A DNA stretch of 64,000 nucleotides from Zhengella mangrovi (GCF_002727065.1 NZ_PDVP01000002.1:372001-436000); one strand, 5' to 3'. Counted from the first letter of the stretch, positions 30,788 through 38,961 are shown. Notes: a model not told the origin generated them from the letters alone. Program-made: numbers and translations.

Positions 30788-32127
30788 GGCTGACGCTCAT
30801 CAAGCCGACCATCGGGCGGCCCGAACACAGCCTCTACGTGGACGAGGCGCGCATGGAGCCGCTCAACCTCGGGGTCCTGGCGGCACTGACGCCGGGCGAC
30901 GTCGACGTGGTGATGTACGACGACCGCTGCGAGCCGATCCCCTATCACGAGGCCACCGACCTGGTGGCCATCACGGTGGAAACCTACACGGCGCGGCGCT
31001 CCTACGAGATCGCGGCGGAATACCGCCGGCGCGGCGTGCCGGTGATCCTTGGCGGCTTCCAGCCGACCTTCGTGCCGGACGAATGCGCCGCCCATGCCGA
31101 TTCGATCTTCATCGGCGACGCCGAGCAGGTCTGGGCCACGGTCATCGAGGATGCGCGGCGCGGCGCGCTCAAGCCGCGCTACCAGGGGCCGCCCGGCCTG
31201 CCGCAGACCGGCGTGATGACCAGGCGCGACATCTACGAGGGCAAGGGCTACCTGCCGGTGAGCCTGATGCAGTTCACGCGCGGCTGCCGCTTCGTCTGCG
31301 ATTTCTGCGCGGTGACACGCTATTTCGACCGCCAGCACTTCATCCGCCGCATCGACGAGACGCTGCAGGAGATCGAGAGTCAGAAGCGCAAGCTGGTCTT
31401 CTTTGTCGACGACAACATCGCCTCGGACCGAAATGCGCTCAAGGAATTGTGCCACGCGCTGATCCCGATGCGGATCAACTGGGTCAGCCAGGCCTCGCTC
31501 GACGTGACCGGCGACCGGGAACTGATGGACCTGATGGCGCGGTCGGGCTGCCTCGGCCACATCATGGGGTTCGAATCGATCACGCGGGCCAGCATCCGCG
31601 AAGCGCGCAAGGCGCCGAACATCGGCAAGTTCGACACCTACGAGACGCAGATCCGGGTGCTGCGGGACCATGGCTTCCAGACCTGGGCGGCCTTCACGCT
31701 GGGCTATGACCACGACACGCTGGACAGCGTGCGCGCGACGATGGATTTCGCGCTGGAGAACCGCTTCACCTTCGCCGCCTTCAACATCCTGATGCCCTAT
31801 CCCAACACCCCGCTCTACGACCGGCTGAAGCGGGAGGGGCGGCTGCTCTACGACGGGCACTGGTGGCTGCACCCGCAATACCGGTTCAATGCCGCGGCCT
31901 TCGTGCCGCGCCAGATGAGCCCCGACGCGCTGACCGAGGCCTGCTACGAGGCGCGCAAGGAATTCAACCGCATTCCCTCCATGCTGTGGCGCTTTTCCGA
32001 CATGAAGACCAACATGCGCACGCTACGGCGCATGAAGGCCTTCTGGCAGTTCACGCCGGTCTTCCGGCGCGAGGTGTTCAAGAAACACGGCATGGTGTTC
32101 GGCCATTTCGGGCATCGGGCACCATGA
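30784..32127 (+). CDS. B12-binding-type radical SAM protein (4 of 4)
   Basis: A 447-residue B12-binding/radical SAM protein, closest in motif set to the second one in this operon (MRLTLIKPTIGRPEHSLYVD and a matching opening there). It contains LVAITVETYTARRSY and LGGFQPTFVPDE. The cysteines are C168, C172 and C175 in FTRGCRFVCDFC. Its SAM-barrel core has KLVFFVDDNIASD and LGHIMGFESITRASIREARK, and it ends with a basic region around FRREVFKKH. Coupled to its neighbours on both sides by four-base overlaps. Confidence 0.88.
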   Translation: MRLTLIKPTIGRPEHSLYVDEARMEPLNLGVLAALTPGDVDVVMYDDRCEPIPYHEATDLVAITVETYTARRSYEIAAEYRRRGVPVILGGFQPTFVPDECAAHADSIFIGDAEQVWATVIEDARRGALKPRYQGPPGLPQTGVMTRRDIYEGKGYLPVSLMQFTRGCRFVCDFCAVTRYFDRQHFIRRIDETLQEIESQKRKLVFFVDDNIASDRNALKELCHALIPMRINWVSQASLDVTGDRELMDLMARSGCLGHIMGFESITRASIREARKAPNIGKFDTYETQIRVLRDHGFQTWAAFTLGYDHDTLDSVRATMDFALENRFTFAAFNILMPYPNTPLYDRLKREGRLLYDGHWWLHPQYRFNAAAFVPRQMSPDALTEACYEARKEFNRIPSMLWRFSDMKTNMRTLRRMKAFWQFTPVFRREVFKKHGMVFGHFGHRAP

Positions 32128-32801
32128 GACGGTTCTTCTCGCTCTACCAGTATCTCGGTCCGGCCCTGCTCACCCCGCTGGCGGCCTGGCTGTGGTGGCG
32201 CCACTACGGCGGCAACGCGCCGCTGGCGGCGCTGGCAGTGGGCGTGCCCGTCATCCATGCCTATCTCGTGCCGGGCATCGGCACCAACGTGCTCGGCATG
32301 TGGGCCTTCAACGCGCGGCTGAAGCTCGGACGGTTCCGGCCGCAGCACGGTTTCGTCTTCGGCTCTGCGACGGCGCTGATCGTGCTGCCGCTGGCCGGTT
32401 CGCCCCTTGCCGGTGCCGACCCGGCGGCCGCATGGCAGACGGGGCTTGCAGCCGGCGCGGTACTGCTGGCCGTCAACTGGATCTACGACGCGCTCGCCAT
32501 CCGCCACGGCGTGCTGGAAGTCTACAACCAGCCGGCGGCCGAAAGTGCGTCGGCCTGGGCGATCGCCGGCGACTACGTGATCTGGTTCTTCGGCCTGTTC
32601 GGCCTGATCTACGGCGCCGGCCTCAAGCTCGCCGAACCGATGCTGCTGGCCGGCGGCGGCTGGGGCACGGCCTTTCTGGCCGGAGCGGCCATGGTCGCAG
32701 CGACCGCGATCCTGCCCTCGGCCTGCTATGTCGCCGCGTCCTTCCTGCGCCACGGCCACAGCGGACTGACTCCCGTTTCAAGGGAGGCCAAGGCGCCATG
32801 A
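32124..32801 (+). CDS. Polytopic membrane protein of unknown function
   Basis: A 225-residue integral membrane protein with about six hydrophobic segments. Polar conserved-looking residues sit between them: VPGIGTNVLGMWAFNARLKLGRFRPQHGFVFG between the second and third spans, and HGVLEVYNQPAAES followed by AGDYVIWFFGLFG. I do not recognise the family. Clustered histidines, asparagines and glutamates at the membrane face could suit a lipid-modifying enzyme or an isomerase, but that is guesswork. It overlaps the previous and next genes by four bases each, so it belongs to the same pathway. Confidence 0.7.
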   Translation: MRRFFSLYQYLGPALLTPLAAWLWWRHYGGNAPLAALAVGVPVIHAYLVPGIGTNVLGMWAFNARLKLGRFRPQHGFVFGSATALIVLPLAGSPLAGADPAAAWQTGLAAGAVLLAVNWIYDALAIRHGVLEVYNQPAAESASAWAIAGDYVIWFFGLFGLIYGAGLKLAEPMLLAGGGWGTAFLAGAAMVAATAILPSACYVAASFLRHGHSGLTPVSREAKAP

Positions 32802-33772
32802 AACGCTGGCTTCCACCCGAAACGATCAACCGGCTGGCCGCCGACCCGGAACGCCGCACGCCCGAAAGCCTGTCGCCGGCGGTGGACGTGCGGCGGCCGT
32901 TCGTGCCGGAGCACTACACGCAGCTCTATTTCACCCCGGTCTACGCCTCGCTGCATTTCGAACACCGGCTGCGTTACAACCAGTTGTTCGCCTGCCGGCT
33001 CAACGAATACATCATGATGCTGGAGGCGGACCTCGTCGACCGGCTGCTGGAACCGCTGACCCGGCACCCGGCGGTGCGGGGGGACGGCGACCTGGTGACG
33101 GCCATCCGCACCATGATCGCAGAGGAAGGCCTGCACTACCGCAATTTCGCGGCGCTCAACCGCGCCTGCCGGCCGGATCTCTACCCGGAAGGCCGGGACC
33201 GCCTGTTCTCCGTCCTGCCGCTGGCAACGCGGACGCTGTTCGGCGTGGCCGGCCTGCTGGCCAGCCGCCTCGCCTTCTCGCTGTGGTACGTGATGGCGAT
33301 CGAGGAATCCTCCATGGCGCTGGCGAAGGACATGATGAAAAGCCGGCAGACGGAGACGCTGGGCGACCTCGATCCCGGCTTTTGCGAGGTGCATATCCAG
33401 CACATGAAGGACGAGGCCCGCCACGTGCAGATCGACGGCATGCTGGTGGACCTGTGCATCGGATCGCAATCGGCGGCGCGGCGGCGGCTGAACGCGGCCA
33501 TCTTCACCCGCATGCTGACCGGCGTGGTGACGCCGACGCGCGGCGGGTCCGGCATCAAGGTGATCCGGCAACTGGTGCGCGACATGCCGGAACTGCAGGA
33601 TCGCGAAGAGGAGATGATCCGCGCCGTGCTGGCGCTCAGGCATGACCGAGCGTTCCAGGAGAGCCTGTTCAACCGCCAGATCATGCCGGTGACCTTCGGC
33701 GTCTTCGACGCGACGGCGGAACTGGACGGGCTTTCGAAGACCATGGTGGGCTATGACCGCCGGGCGGGCTGA
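32798..33772 (+). CDS. AurF-type di-iron oxygenase
   Basis: A 324-residue ferritin-like protein resembling p-aminobenzoate N-oxygenase AurF. The expected ligand pattern is present: E76, E110-x-x-H113 (EEGLHY), E169/E170 (AIEES), and H202-x3-E206-x2-H209 in HMKDEARH. The spacing agrees with the seven-ligand carboxylate-bridged di-iron site of AurF (known for that family). Relatives oxidise arylamines to nitroarenes, and others act on acyl chains, so both amine oxidation and hydroxylation are possible here. The ATG at 32798 has a strong AGGGAGG-type site upstream and overlaps the membrane protein gene by four bases. Confidence 0.82.
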   Translation: MKRWLPPETINRLAADPERRTPESLSPAVDVRRPFVPEHYTQLYFTPVYASLHFEHRLRYNQLFACRLNEYIMMLEADLVDRLLEPLTRHPAVRGDGDLVTAIRTMIAEEGLHYRNFAALNRACRPDLYPEGRDRLFSVLPLATRTLFGVAGLLASRLAFSLWYVMAIEESSMALAKDMMKSRQTETLGDLDPGFCEVHIQHMKDEARHVQIDGMLVDLCIGSQSAARRRLNAAIFTRMLTGVVTPTRGGSGIKVIRQLVRDMPELQDREEEMIRAVLALRHDRAFQESLFNRQIMPVTFGVFDATAELDGLSKTMVGYDRRAG

Positions 33773-34418
33773 GGCCAGGCCGGAAAAGCCGGACGGCTTT
33801 TCGCTGGCGCTGAACTTCCTGCCGCTGGGTCTGATCCTGGCCGGGCTGGCCGTGGCCGGCCTCCTGGCGGAAAGCCGGGTGGGCCGGACCGGCTGTTTCA
33901 TCGCCTGGCTCTACCTCTCGCCGCCGCTGGCCGGGCGGCTGGTCATCGCCGCGCTCGGCCGGCCGGAGGGCACGTTCGGCATGGGCGAGCGCGGTTACCG
34001 TGCCTGGTGGGCGATGACGCAATTGCAGATGATCTTCAACCGCCTGCCGGTGCTCGATGAAGCATTGCGGCTGGTCCCCGGGCTTTACCCGCTGTGGATC
34101 CGGCTCTGGGGCGGATCGGTGAGCCCCTTCGCGCTGGTCGGCCCCGGCGTCGTCATCACCGACCGCCACCTCGTCCGGGTCGGCCGCGGCGCCCTGCTCG
34201 GCGCGCAGGCCAGGATCGCCGGTCACATGGCCCTGCGCGACGACGCCGGGCGATGGCAGGTGGTCGTGGCCGCGCCCGTGGTGGAAGCGGACGCCATCAT
34301 GGGGGGCGAATCGGGCCTGGGGCCAGGCGCGCGCCTGCGCGGCGGCGCCCTCCTGCCGGCCGGGCGCCGTGTCGCGCCCTTTGCCGTCTGGCCGCGGTCT
34401 TCCGGGGAGACGGCATGA
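33753..34418 (+). CDS. Membrane protein with hexapeptide-like repeats
   Basis: A 221-residue protein. Two hydrophobic helices near the N-terminus (LNFLPLGLILAGLAVAGLL and FIAWLYLSPPLAGRLVIAAL) are followed by a soluble part with short repeats of the type VGPGVVITDR, VGRGALLGAQARIAG and LGPGARLRGGALLPAG. This resembles an imperfect left-handed beta-helix, as in hexapeptide acyltransferases, but no catalytic histidine can be assigned. It may be a membrane-bound acyltransferase or a scaffold. The start lies 20 bases inside the di-iron gene, and the stop overlaps the desaturase start by four bases. Confidence 0.62.
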   Translation: MTAGRAEARPEKPDGFSLALNFLPLGLILAGLAVAGLLAESRVGRTGCFIAWLYLSPPLAGRLVIAALGRPEGTFGMGERGYRAWWAMTQLQMIFNRLPVLDEALRLVPGLYPLWIRLWGGSVSPFALVGPGVVITDRHLVRVGRGALLGAQARIAGHMALRDDAGRWQVVVAAPVVEADAIMGGESGLGPGARLRGGALLPAGRRVAPFAVWPRSSGETA

Positions 34419-35365
34419 GCGTCGCGGCCTACCCGATCCCGGCGCGGGCCAACCTCGCCATTGCCGCGGCCGCGATCCTGGCCAACCTGGCGCTGTTGTG
34501 GCTGGCAGCGCATGCGCCGGCGTGGTGGATCACGGCCGCATGCGCGATCGGCTTTTCCTTCACCAACAACACCGTCTTCGCGCTGCATCACGAGGCGGTG
34601 CACGGGGGCTTCCACCCGGATCGCCGCATCAACGAGGCCGCCGGCCCGCTGTTCGCCGCCTTCTTTCCGACCATCTTCTCGATCCAGCGGATCAGCCATC
34701 TGGGTCATCACCGGCGCAATCGCACCGACGAGGAACTCTACGACTGCTACCTTCCCGGCCAGTCCTGGCTGCTGAAGACCTACTGGATCTATTGCCTGCT
34801 GACCGGATTCTACTGGGTCATCATCCCGCTGGCGGGTCTGGTCTACCTCGCCTGGCCCCGGGCGTTCCGGTCGAAAGCCTTCCGGCAGGGGCCCGCGCGA
34901 TGGTGGGGGTTCGAGCCCTTCGTTGCCGATATCGGCCGGGCACCGATCGGCCGCGTCTGGCTGGAAGGCGTGTTCACGCTGGCCGTCCAGGCCGGGCTGT
35001 TCTGGCTGCTGGACCTGTCCCCTGTTTCCTGGCTCGCCTGCTACTGGGCTTTCGGCATCAACTGGTCCTCGGTGCAGTATACCGACCATGCCGGCAGTCC
35101 GCGCGACGTGCTCGAGGGCGCCTGGAACCTGCGCTTCTGGCCGGTCACGCAGGCGCTGTTCCTGAACTACAACCTGCACCTGGCGCATCACCGCCAGCCC
35201 GGCGTGCCATGGATCCACCTGCCGCGCCTGGTGCGGGCCGGCGATCCGGCGCCCTCGTTCTGGCCGATCTACCTCGGCCTGTTCCGGGGCGCGCGCAAGG
35301 CCCCGCCCGGTCCCGGTCCGCGCCCCCTGCCCGAACATCCCGCCCCCTCGCCCGATATCCCTTGA
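34415..35365 (+). CDS. Membrane fatty acid desaturase family protein
   Basis: A 316-residue integral membrane di-iron enzyme. Its three histidine boxes are H59-x3-H63 (HHEAVH), H95-x2-H98-H99 (HLGHH), and H255-x2-H258-H259 in NLHLAHH. The hydrophobic pattern of two hairpins fits the FA desaturase/hydroxylase superfamily. Such enzymes use O2 and an electron donor to desaturate or hydroxylate acyl chains, carotenoids or sphingolipids. It starts with a four-base overlap on the preceding gene and has GGGGAGA upstream. Its presence is the best hint that the product of this operon is lipid-like. The C-terminus is Pro-rich. Confidence 0.87.
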   Translation: MSVAAYPIPARANLAIAAAAILANLALLWLAAHAPAWWITAACAIGFSFTNNTVFALHHEAVHGGFHPDRRINEAAGPLFAAFFPTIFSIQRISHLGHHRRNRTDEELYDCYLPGQSWLLKTYWIYCLLTGFYWVIIPLAGLVYLAWPRAFRSKAFRQGPARWWGFEPFVADIGRAPIGRVWLEGVFTLAVQAGLFWLLDLSPVSWLACYWAFGINWSSVQYTDHAGSPRDVLEGAWNLRFWPVTQALFLNYNLHLAHHRQPGVPWIHLPRLVRAGDPAPSFWPIYLGLFRGARKAPPGPGPRPLPEHPAPSPDIP

Positions 35366-35379
35366 GAGGAGTTACGCCA

Positions 35380-35988
35380 ATGCTGCGCCGCGCCACCATC
35401 ACAGCCTTCATGGCCCTCTGGCCGGCATTCGCCATGGCCCAGACGACCGGTACGCCCGACGACCACGATGCCTTGCGGGCGCTCAAGGAGAAGGCGGTGG
35501 CGGTGGTCAACAACCGCGACTACGCGACCGCGCGGGCGATCCTGCACGACCCCTTCATGGCGACCGTCATCACGCAGGATGCGTTCACCGATTTCAACGA
35601 CGTGAAATCCTTTTTCGAGGGCCTCTACACGCGCGACTTCCTGCGCATGAAGGAAATCCGTTTTTCCGCGGAGGCCGATGACTATTCGACCGTCTACACC
35701 GGCACGTTCGCGCTGACGAAGGGATCAACGCTGGAGCGCTACGAGCTGGCGGACGGGCGCAGTTTCGACATGAAGGGACGCTGGACGGCGGTCTCGATCA
35801 AGGACGGCAACGATTGGAAGATCGCGGCCATCCACATGGGAACAAACTTCCTTGACAACCCGGTGCTCAATGCCATCGAGAAGAGCGTGATGTGGACCGG
35901 TGCGGGCGGAGCGGCCGGCGGCCTGCTGATCGGTCTTGCCGGCGGCTGGGTCATCGGGCGGCGGCGGCGGCGGCCGGCATCGGCATGA
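35380..35988 (+). CDS. Secreted SnoaL/NTF2-like protein with C-terminal anchor
   Basis: A 202-residue protein with a signal peptide (MLRRATITAFMALWPAFAMAQ, probably cleaved after AMA). The central 110 residues look like a SnoaL/NTF2-like cone fold (DALRALKEKAVAVVNNRDY, then VKSFFEGLYTRDFLRMKEIRF, and RWTAVSIKDGNDWKIAAIHMG). A Gly-rich transmembrane helix (GGLLIGLAGGWVIG) and a poly-arginine stretch form the C-terminus, so it is anchored facing the periplasm. AGGAG lies nine bases before the ATG. It is the last plus-strand gene and converges with a PAP2 gene, overlapping it by 38 bases. Confidence 0.72.
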   Translation: MLRRATITAFMALWPAFAMAQTTGTPDDHDALRALKEKAVAVVNNRDYATARAILHDPFMATVITQDAFTDFNDVKSFFEGLYTRDFLRMKEIRFSAEADDYSTVYTGTFALTKGSTLERYELADGRSFDMKGRWTAVSIKDGNDWKIAAIHMGTNFLDNPVLNAIEKSVMWTGAGGAAGGLLIGLAGGWVIGRRRRRPASA

Positions 35989-36601
35989 GCCCGCGCGCGG
36001 CCAGCGCAAGCCCTCCCCCGGCGACGATATCGAGAATGTGGTGCTGGTGGACCAGCAGCGCGGAGACCGCCATCAGCGCCATCCAGGCGCGGTAGAGCCA
36101 GGCAAGGTGCGGCCCGGCGCGGGACAGGCAGGCCAGAAGGATCAGCCAGGCAAAGGCCACGTGCAGCGAGGGCACGGTGTTGTGCGGCGTGTCGGCGGCG
36201 CGGATCAGCGCGATGACCGTGCCGGACAGGCCTTCGACAGGATTGTCGGCATATGCCAGCCGGCCGGGCAGGAGCACGAAAGCCAGTGCCGCCACCGCGA
36301 GCACCGCCACGGACTGGCGGGTCAGCACCGCCATGTCGCGCGGGCCGAGATGGAAGAGCGGCAGCAGGAACAGCGGGTAAAGCGACAGGTAAGGCCAGAC
36401 CATCCAGGGAACGAGCGGGATGGCGGTTTCGCCGGGCAGGACGAGGTCGAACGCGCGTCCCGACGCCGCGGCCAGCCAGCCGCCGCCGACATAGACGGGG
36501 ACAAAGACCAGGCAGAAGATCGCGACGAAACGCAGCCAGGCGATGATGCGGGACCTGAGCCTCGGGGGTATCCGGTCCGGCATCAAAACGACAGGCTTCA
36601 T
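35951..36601 (-). CDS. PAP2-family membrane phosphatase
   Basis: A 216-residue membrane protein of the PAP2/inositol-phosphorylceramide-synthase-like group. The catalytic motifs are TVPSLHVAF (the C2 motif histidine) and LVHQHHILDIVAGG (the C3 motif with histidine and aspartate). Several hydrophobic spans surround them. The first PAP2 motif (Kx6RP) is not obvious, which is common in the Aur1-like subfamily. It may dephosphorylate or transfer a lipid headgroup. Its 3' end overlaps the plus-strand operon, so it may belong to the same lipid pathway or be independent. Confidence 0.8.
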   Translation of the reverse strand: MKPVVLMPDRIPPRLRSRIIAWLRFVAIFCLVFVPVYVGGGWLAAASGRAFDLVLPGETAIPLVPWMVWPYLSLYPLFLLPLFHLGPRDMAVLTRQSVAVLAVAALAFVLLPGRLAYADNPVEGLSGTVIALIRAADTPHNTVPSLHVAFAWLILLACLSRAGPHLAWLYRAWMALMAVSALLVHQHHILDIVAGGGLALAARGLMPMPAAAAAAR

Positions 36602-36620
36602 CGCAAGGCTTCGCCCGGAT

Positions 36621-37445
36621 CTAGTATCCGAATGTCCGCTGGTAAGCGGATGTCTTCTCTACCACCTGCGCGACGAATGCCTGGTACTCACCTTCATCGA
36701 TTTCCCGCTCGTATTCCCCGTTGCCGGAATGGCGCTCGATCTCATACCCGCGTCCGAACTTGTCGAGGTAGGAAAACGGGTCGCCGGACATGGGCCAATC
36801 GAGCCACTCTTCCAGAGACCGGAGTTCTCCGGATGAGCTGTCACGCAGGGTCTCGTATTTCACGACACGGCACTTGTCCGAACCAGCGACGGCGTATTTC
36901 GCGTGCACATCCAGGAGACTGTTGGCCGAGGCAATGCAATAACCCTCGATCCAGTCCTTGCCCCGTTCCTCCGGGCGTCCCTGCATGTGCCACTTCTCCA
37001 GCAAGCTCAGGACCACATCCCGCATGTTGCGGACAAGAATGATGATATGCTTCGGATTGATGGTATCGATCGTCGGCTGATGGAAATCGCCGCGCACTTC
37101 CTTGGCACCCCACCTGCTCAGCTTTGCCAGTTCGGGTGCCAGGAAATTCCGGTATCGCTCGACAACCGAGTCGTGGTTCAACTGCGGACGCGGGATCATC
37201 CAGAATTCCTTGTCCACCGATATTCCGAAATCGGCTGCCTTCTCGTGGATGAACCTGGCAAAGACACCGTTGGCGAACCAGGGCTCGATCATCAGCCAAT
37301 GGGTCGGCGGAACCGTGAAAAGGTTCGCAAGCCAGGTGCTGCCGGACCGGCCCATGGCCGCGATATAGAGATCCGCTTCGAACAACCTGGGTTCGTCGGC
37401 ATTCAGGAAACCAAAACTCACGATCGCCCCTTGTTTCTGGCGCAA
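36621..37445 (-). CDS. PAPS-dependent sulfotransferase
   Basis: A 274-residue cytosolic sulfotransferase. The 5'-phosphosulfate-binding loop is AAMGRSGSTWLANLF near residue 30, and the 3'-phosphate site is IIILVRNMRDVVLSLLEKW, with the conserved arginine and serine. It transfers sulfate from PAPS to a hydroxyl or amine. It sits 20 bases upstream of the PAP2 gene on the same strand. A sulfated lipid or glycan is the likely product, but the acceptor cannot be inferred. Composition is closer to typical coding than to the AT-rich island further on. Confidence 0.82.
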   Translation of the reverse strand: MRQKQGAIVSFGFLNADEPRLFEADLYIAAMGRSGSTWLANLFTVPPTHWLMIEPWFANGVFARFIHEKAADFGISVDKEFWMIPRPQLNHDSVVERYRNFLAPELAKLSRWGAKEVRGDFHQPTIDTINPKHIIILVRNMRDVVLSLLEKWHMQGRPEERGKDWIEGYCIASANSLLDVHAKYAVAGSDKCRVVKYETLRDSSSGELRSLEEWLDWPMSGDPFSYLDKFGRGYEIERHSGNGEYEREIDEGEYQAFVAQVVEKTSAYQRTFGY

Positions 37446-37580
37446 GCTATCAAATCGATCAGGTCCAGCTTACGCAGGCGGCCAAGGCAGAGGAAGGGAT
37501 CGAGGCAAAAATCCTCCAACTGAACCCAAATCGGGAAAAACCCTTTCAAGCCATTGATTTTATTGAATTAATATCAAAAA

Positions 37581-37657
37581 TGGCGACCCCTGCAGGATTC
37601 GAACCTGCGACCATCGGCTTAGAAGGCCGGTGCTCTATCCAGCTGAGCTAAGGGGCC
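37581..37657 (-). tRNA. tRNA-Arg (anticodon UCU)
   Basis: A 77-base cloverleaf on the minus strand including an encoded CCA end. The acceptor stem pairs GGCCCCT with the complement at the 3' side, the D-loop is GCTCAGCTGGATAGAGC, the anticodon loop is CTTCTAA and the T-arm contains GGTTCGAATCC. A four-base mismatch-tolerant anticodon stem has one C-A mismatch at its base. The complex I accessory gene lies just upstream of it. Confidence 0.95.
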
Positions 37658-37679
37658 GGCTGACGCCTTGGCGTCAAGC

Positions 37680-37985
37680 TCAGTGCGTCCAGGGCGTCTT
37701 CCGGTCGTAGCGGAAGTTGTCGGAATAGGAAATCTGGCGGCGCTTGGCCTGCTTCGGATCCTGCACGGAATAGGCCAGGCCATTGCGCTCGGCATAGGCC
37801 ACCGCCTCTTCCTTCGTGTCAAAGAAAAGCCGGATCTGGCTCTTCATGTCCGACGAAGTGGTGTAGCCCATCAGCGGGTCGATCTTGCGCGGTTCCTCCG
37901 GCTCGAATTCCAGCAGCCAGCGGCCGGTCTTGCCCTTGCCCGACTGCATGGCGGTCTTGGCCGGGCTGTAAATTCGCGCGCTCAT
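37680..37985 (-). CDS. ETC complex I accessory subunit (NDUFS4-like)
   Basis: A 101-residue protein of the NDUFS4/18-kDa type accessory subunit found in alphaproteobacteria and mitochondria. It contains ARIYSPAKTAMQSGKGKT, WLLEFEPEEPRKIDPLMGYTTSSD and a lysine/arginine-rich end with YDRKTPWTH. It stabilises the NADH-oxidising module in the homologous systems. The ATG at 37985 has GGGGAC seven bases upstream. The open frame upstream of it has no family similarity. It lies between the two tRNA genes, some 18 kb from the nuo operon. Confidence 0.9.
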   Translation of the reverse strand: MSARIYSPAKTAMQSGKGKTGRWLLEFEPEEPRKIDPLMGYTTSSDMKSQIRLFFDTKEEAVAYAERNGLAYSVQDPKQAKRRQISYSDNFRYDRKTPWTH

Positions 37986-38164
37986 GTCGTGTCCCCGCAC
38001 TCTTCGATCTTGGCGTTGCCGGAAGTCCGGGCCCTTCTGCAACCGGGGCGGCGGCGCTTCCATGTCCGCCTACGCTATATACGGGAGGTGTTCGCCCGGT
38101 AAATACCCTTTGTGCCGCAACATGGCCCGGCGCGGCGGGTTTTCGACCGATTTCAGGGAAAGGA

Positions 38165-38241
<77 letters not shown>

Positions 38242-38961
38242 AGCCTTGAAAATCAATCACTTGCGGCGGTCTTTACCAGAGCCAAAAGAGAACCGCAAGG
38301 GAACAAACGTACCTGAGTTCCACCGCAAAGAACAAAAGTCCCACCAAAAGTCCCACCGATGTTATTGTGTAGTCAGCGAAGCTGGAACAGATCTGCAGCG
38401 AGATCGGTAATCCGAAAATATTTCTCGTCGACCGGATCACAAACTTCATCTCCCGCGACATGGACCCGTGGCCCTACCAGGCGCGACGTCACGCTAAGAT
38501 TGTCTCAGCTTGGATTCGTAGACAACACCTTCAACAATTTGTTCAACGGACTGCCGCACACAAAATGCTTGACCATGCAATGATCCACGAACCTTGCGAT
38601 TGCAGCGGAAAATTTGGAGGCGTGACACAGAGAACACAATGAACAATAGTCAGATGTCGCGATCGGCAACAACGTCCCGGAAGCACTCATGAAATCAGTA
38701 TCTACACCAAACCGTCAAGCTGATCATGGTCTAGAACCTCTCGTCCCACCGAGACTGCATCTGGGAGCGCTCCATTTCGGCGAACGGAGACAAAGTACCG
38801 GTTGCGCTGCATAATCCCAGTGACACACCTAAGCCGTTACAGTGATGACCGCCGAGAAACTCGAAACTTCACCAATCCGAGGTTGAGGCTCCGAGCATTC
38901 ACCGGAAACGCTCTCGTTTGAGGCCGACGACAAGAAAAAAGACGATGATTTCTTCTCCAAG
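38242..38961. other. Gene-less AT-richer stretch at the island edge
   Basis: About 720 bases without a convincing gene. Composition drops from the high-GC chromosome on the left. Several short frames on both strands overlap and none shows a family signature or a good ribosome-binding site. A perfect tandem 12-base repeat lies at 38334-38357. It may hold the left junction of the inserted island, but no attachment core can be defined because the other end is outside the window. Confidence 0.5.
38334..38357. repeat. Tandem 12-base direct repeat
   Basis: Two adjacent perfect copies of aaaagtcccacc, at 38334-38345 and 38346-38357, about 95 bases past tRNA-Pro and at the start of the AT-richer island. 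It could be a trace of an insertion event or a binding site for a recombinase; neither can be shown here. Confidence 0.7.

Noticed and set aside
25640-33772. Idea that the radical SAM and di-iron genes form a bacteriochlorophyll cyclase set (BchE/AcsF)
   Set aside because: The di-iron protein is AurF-like, no other tetrapyrrole or photosynthesis genes are present, and GH3, GNAT and desaturase genes do not fit that pathway.
35900-35988. Possible GlyGly-CTERM rhombosortase signal at the end of the SnoaL-like protein
   Set aside because: There is a Gly-rich helix and an arginine cluster, but the proper signal has a different glycine arrangement, and no rhombosortase gene is visible in the window.
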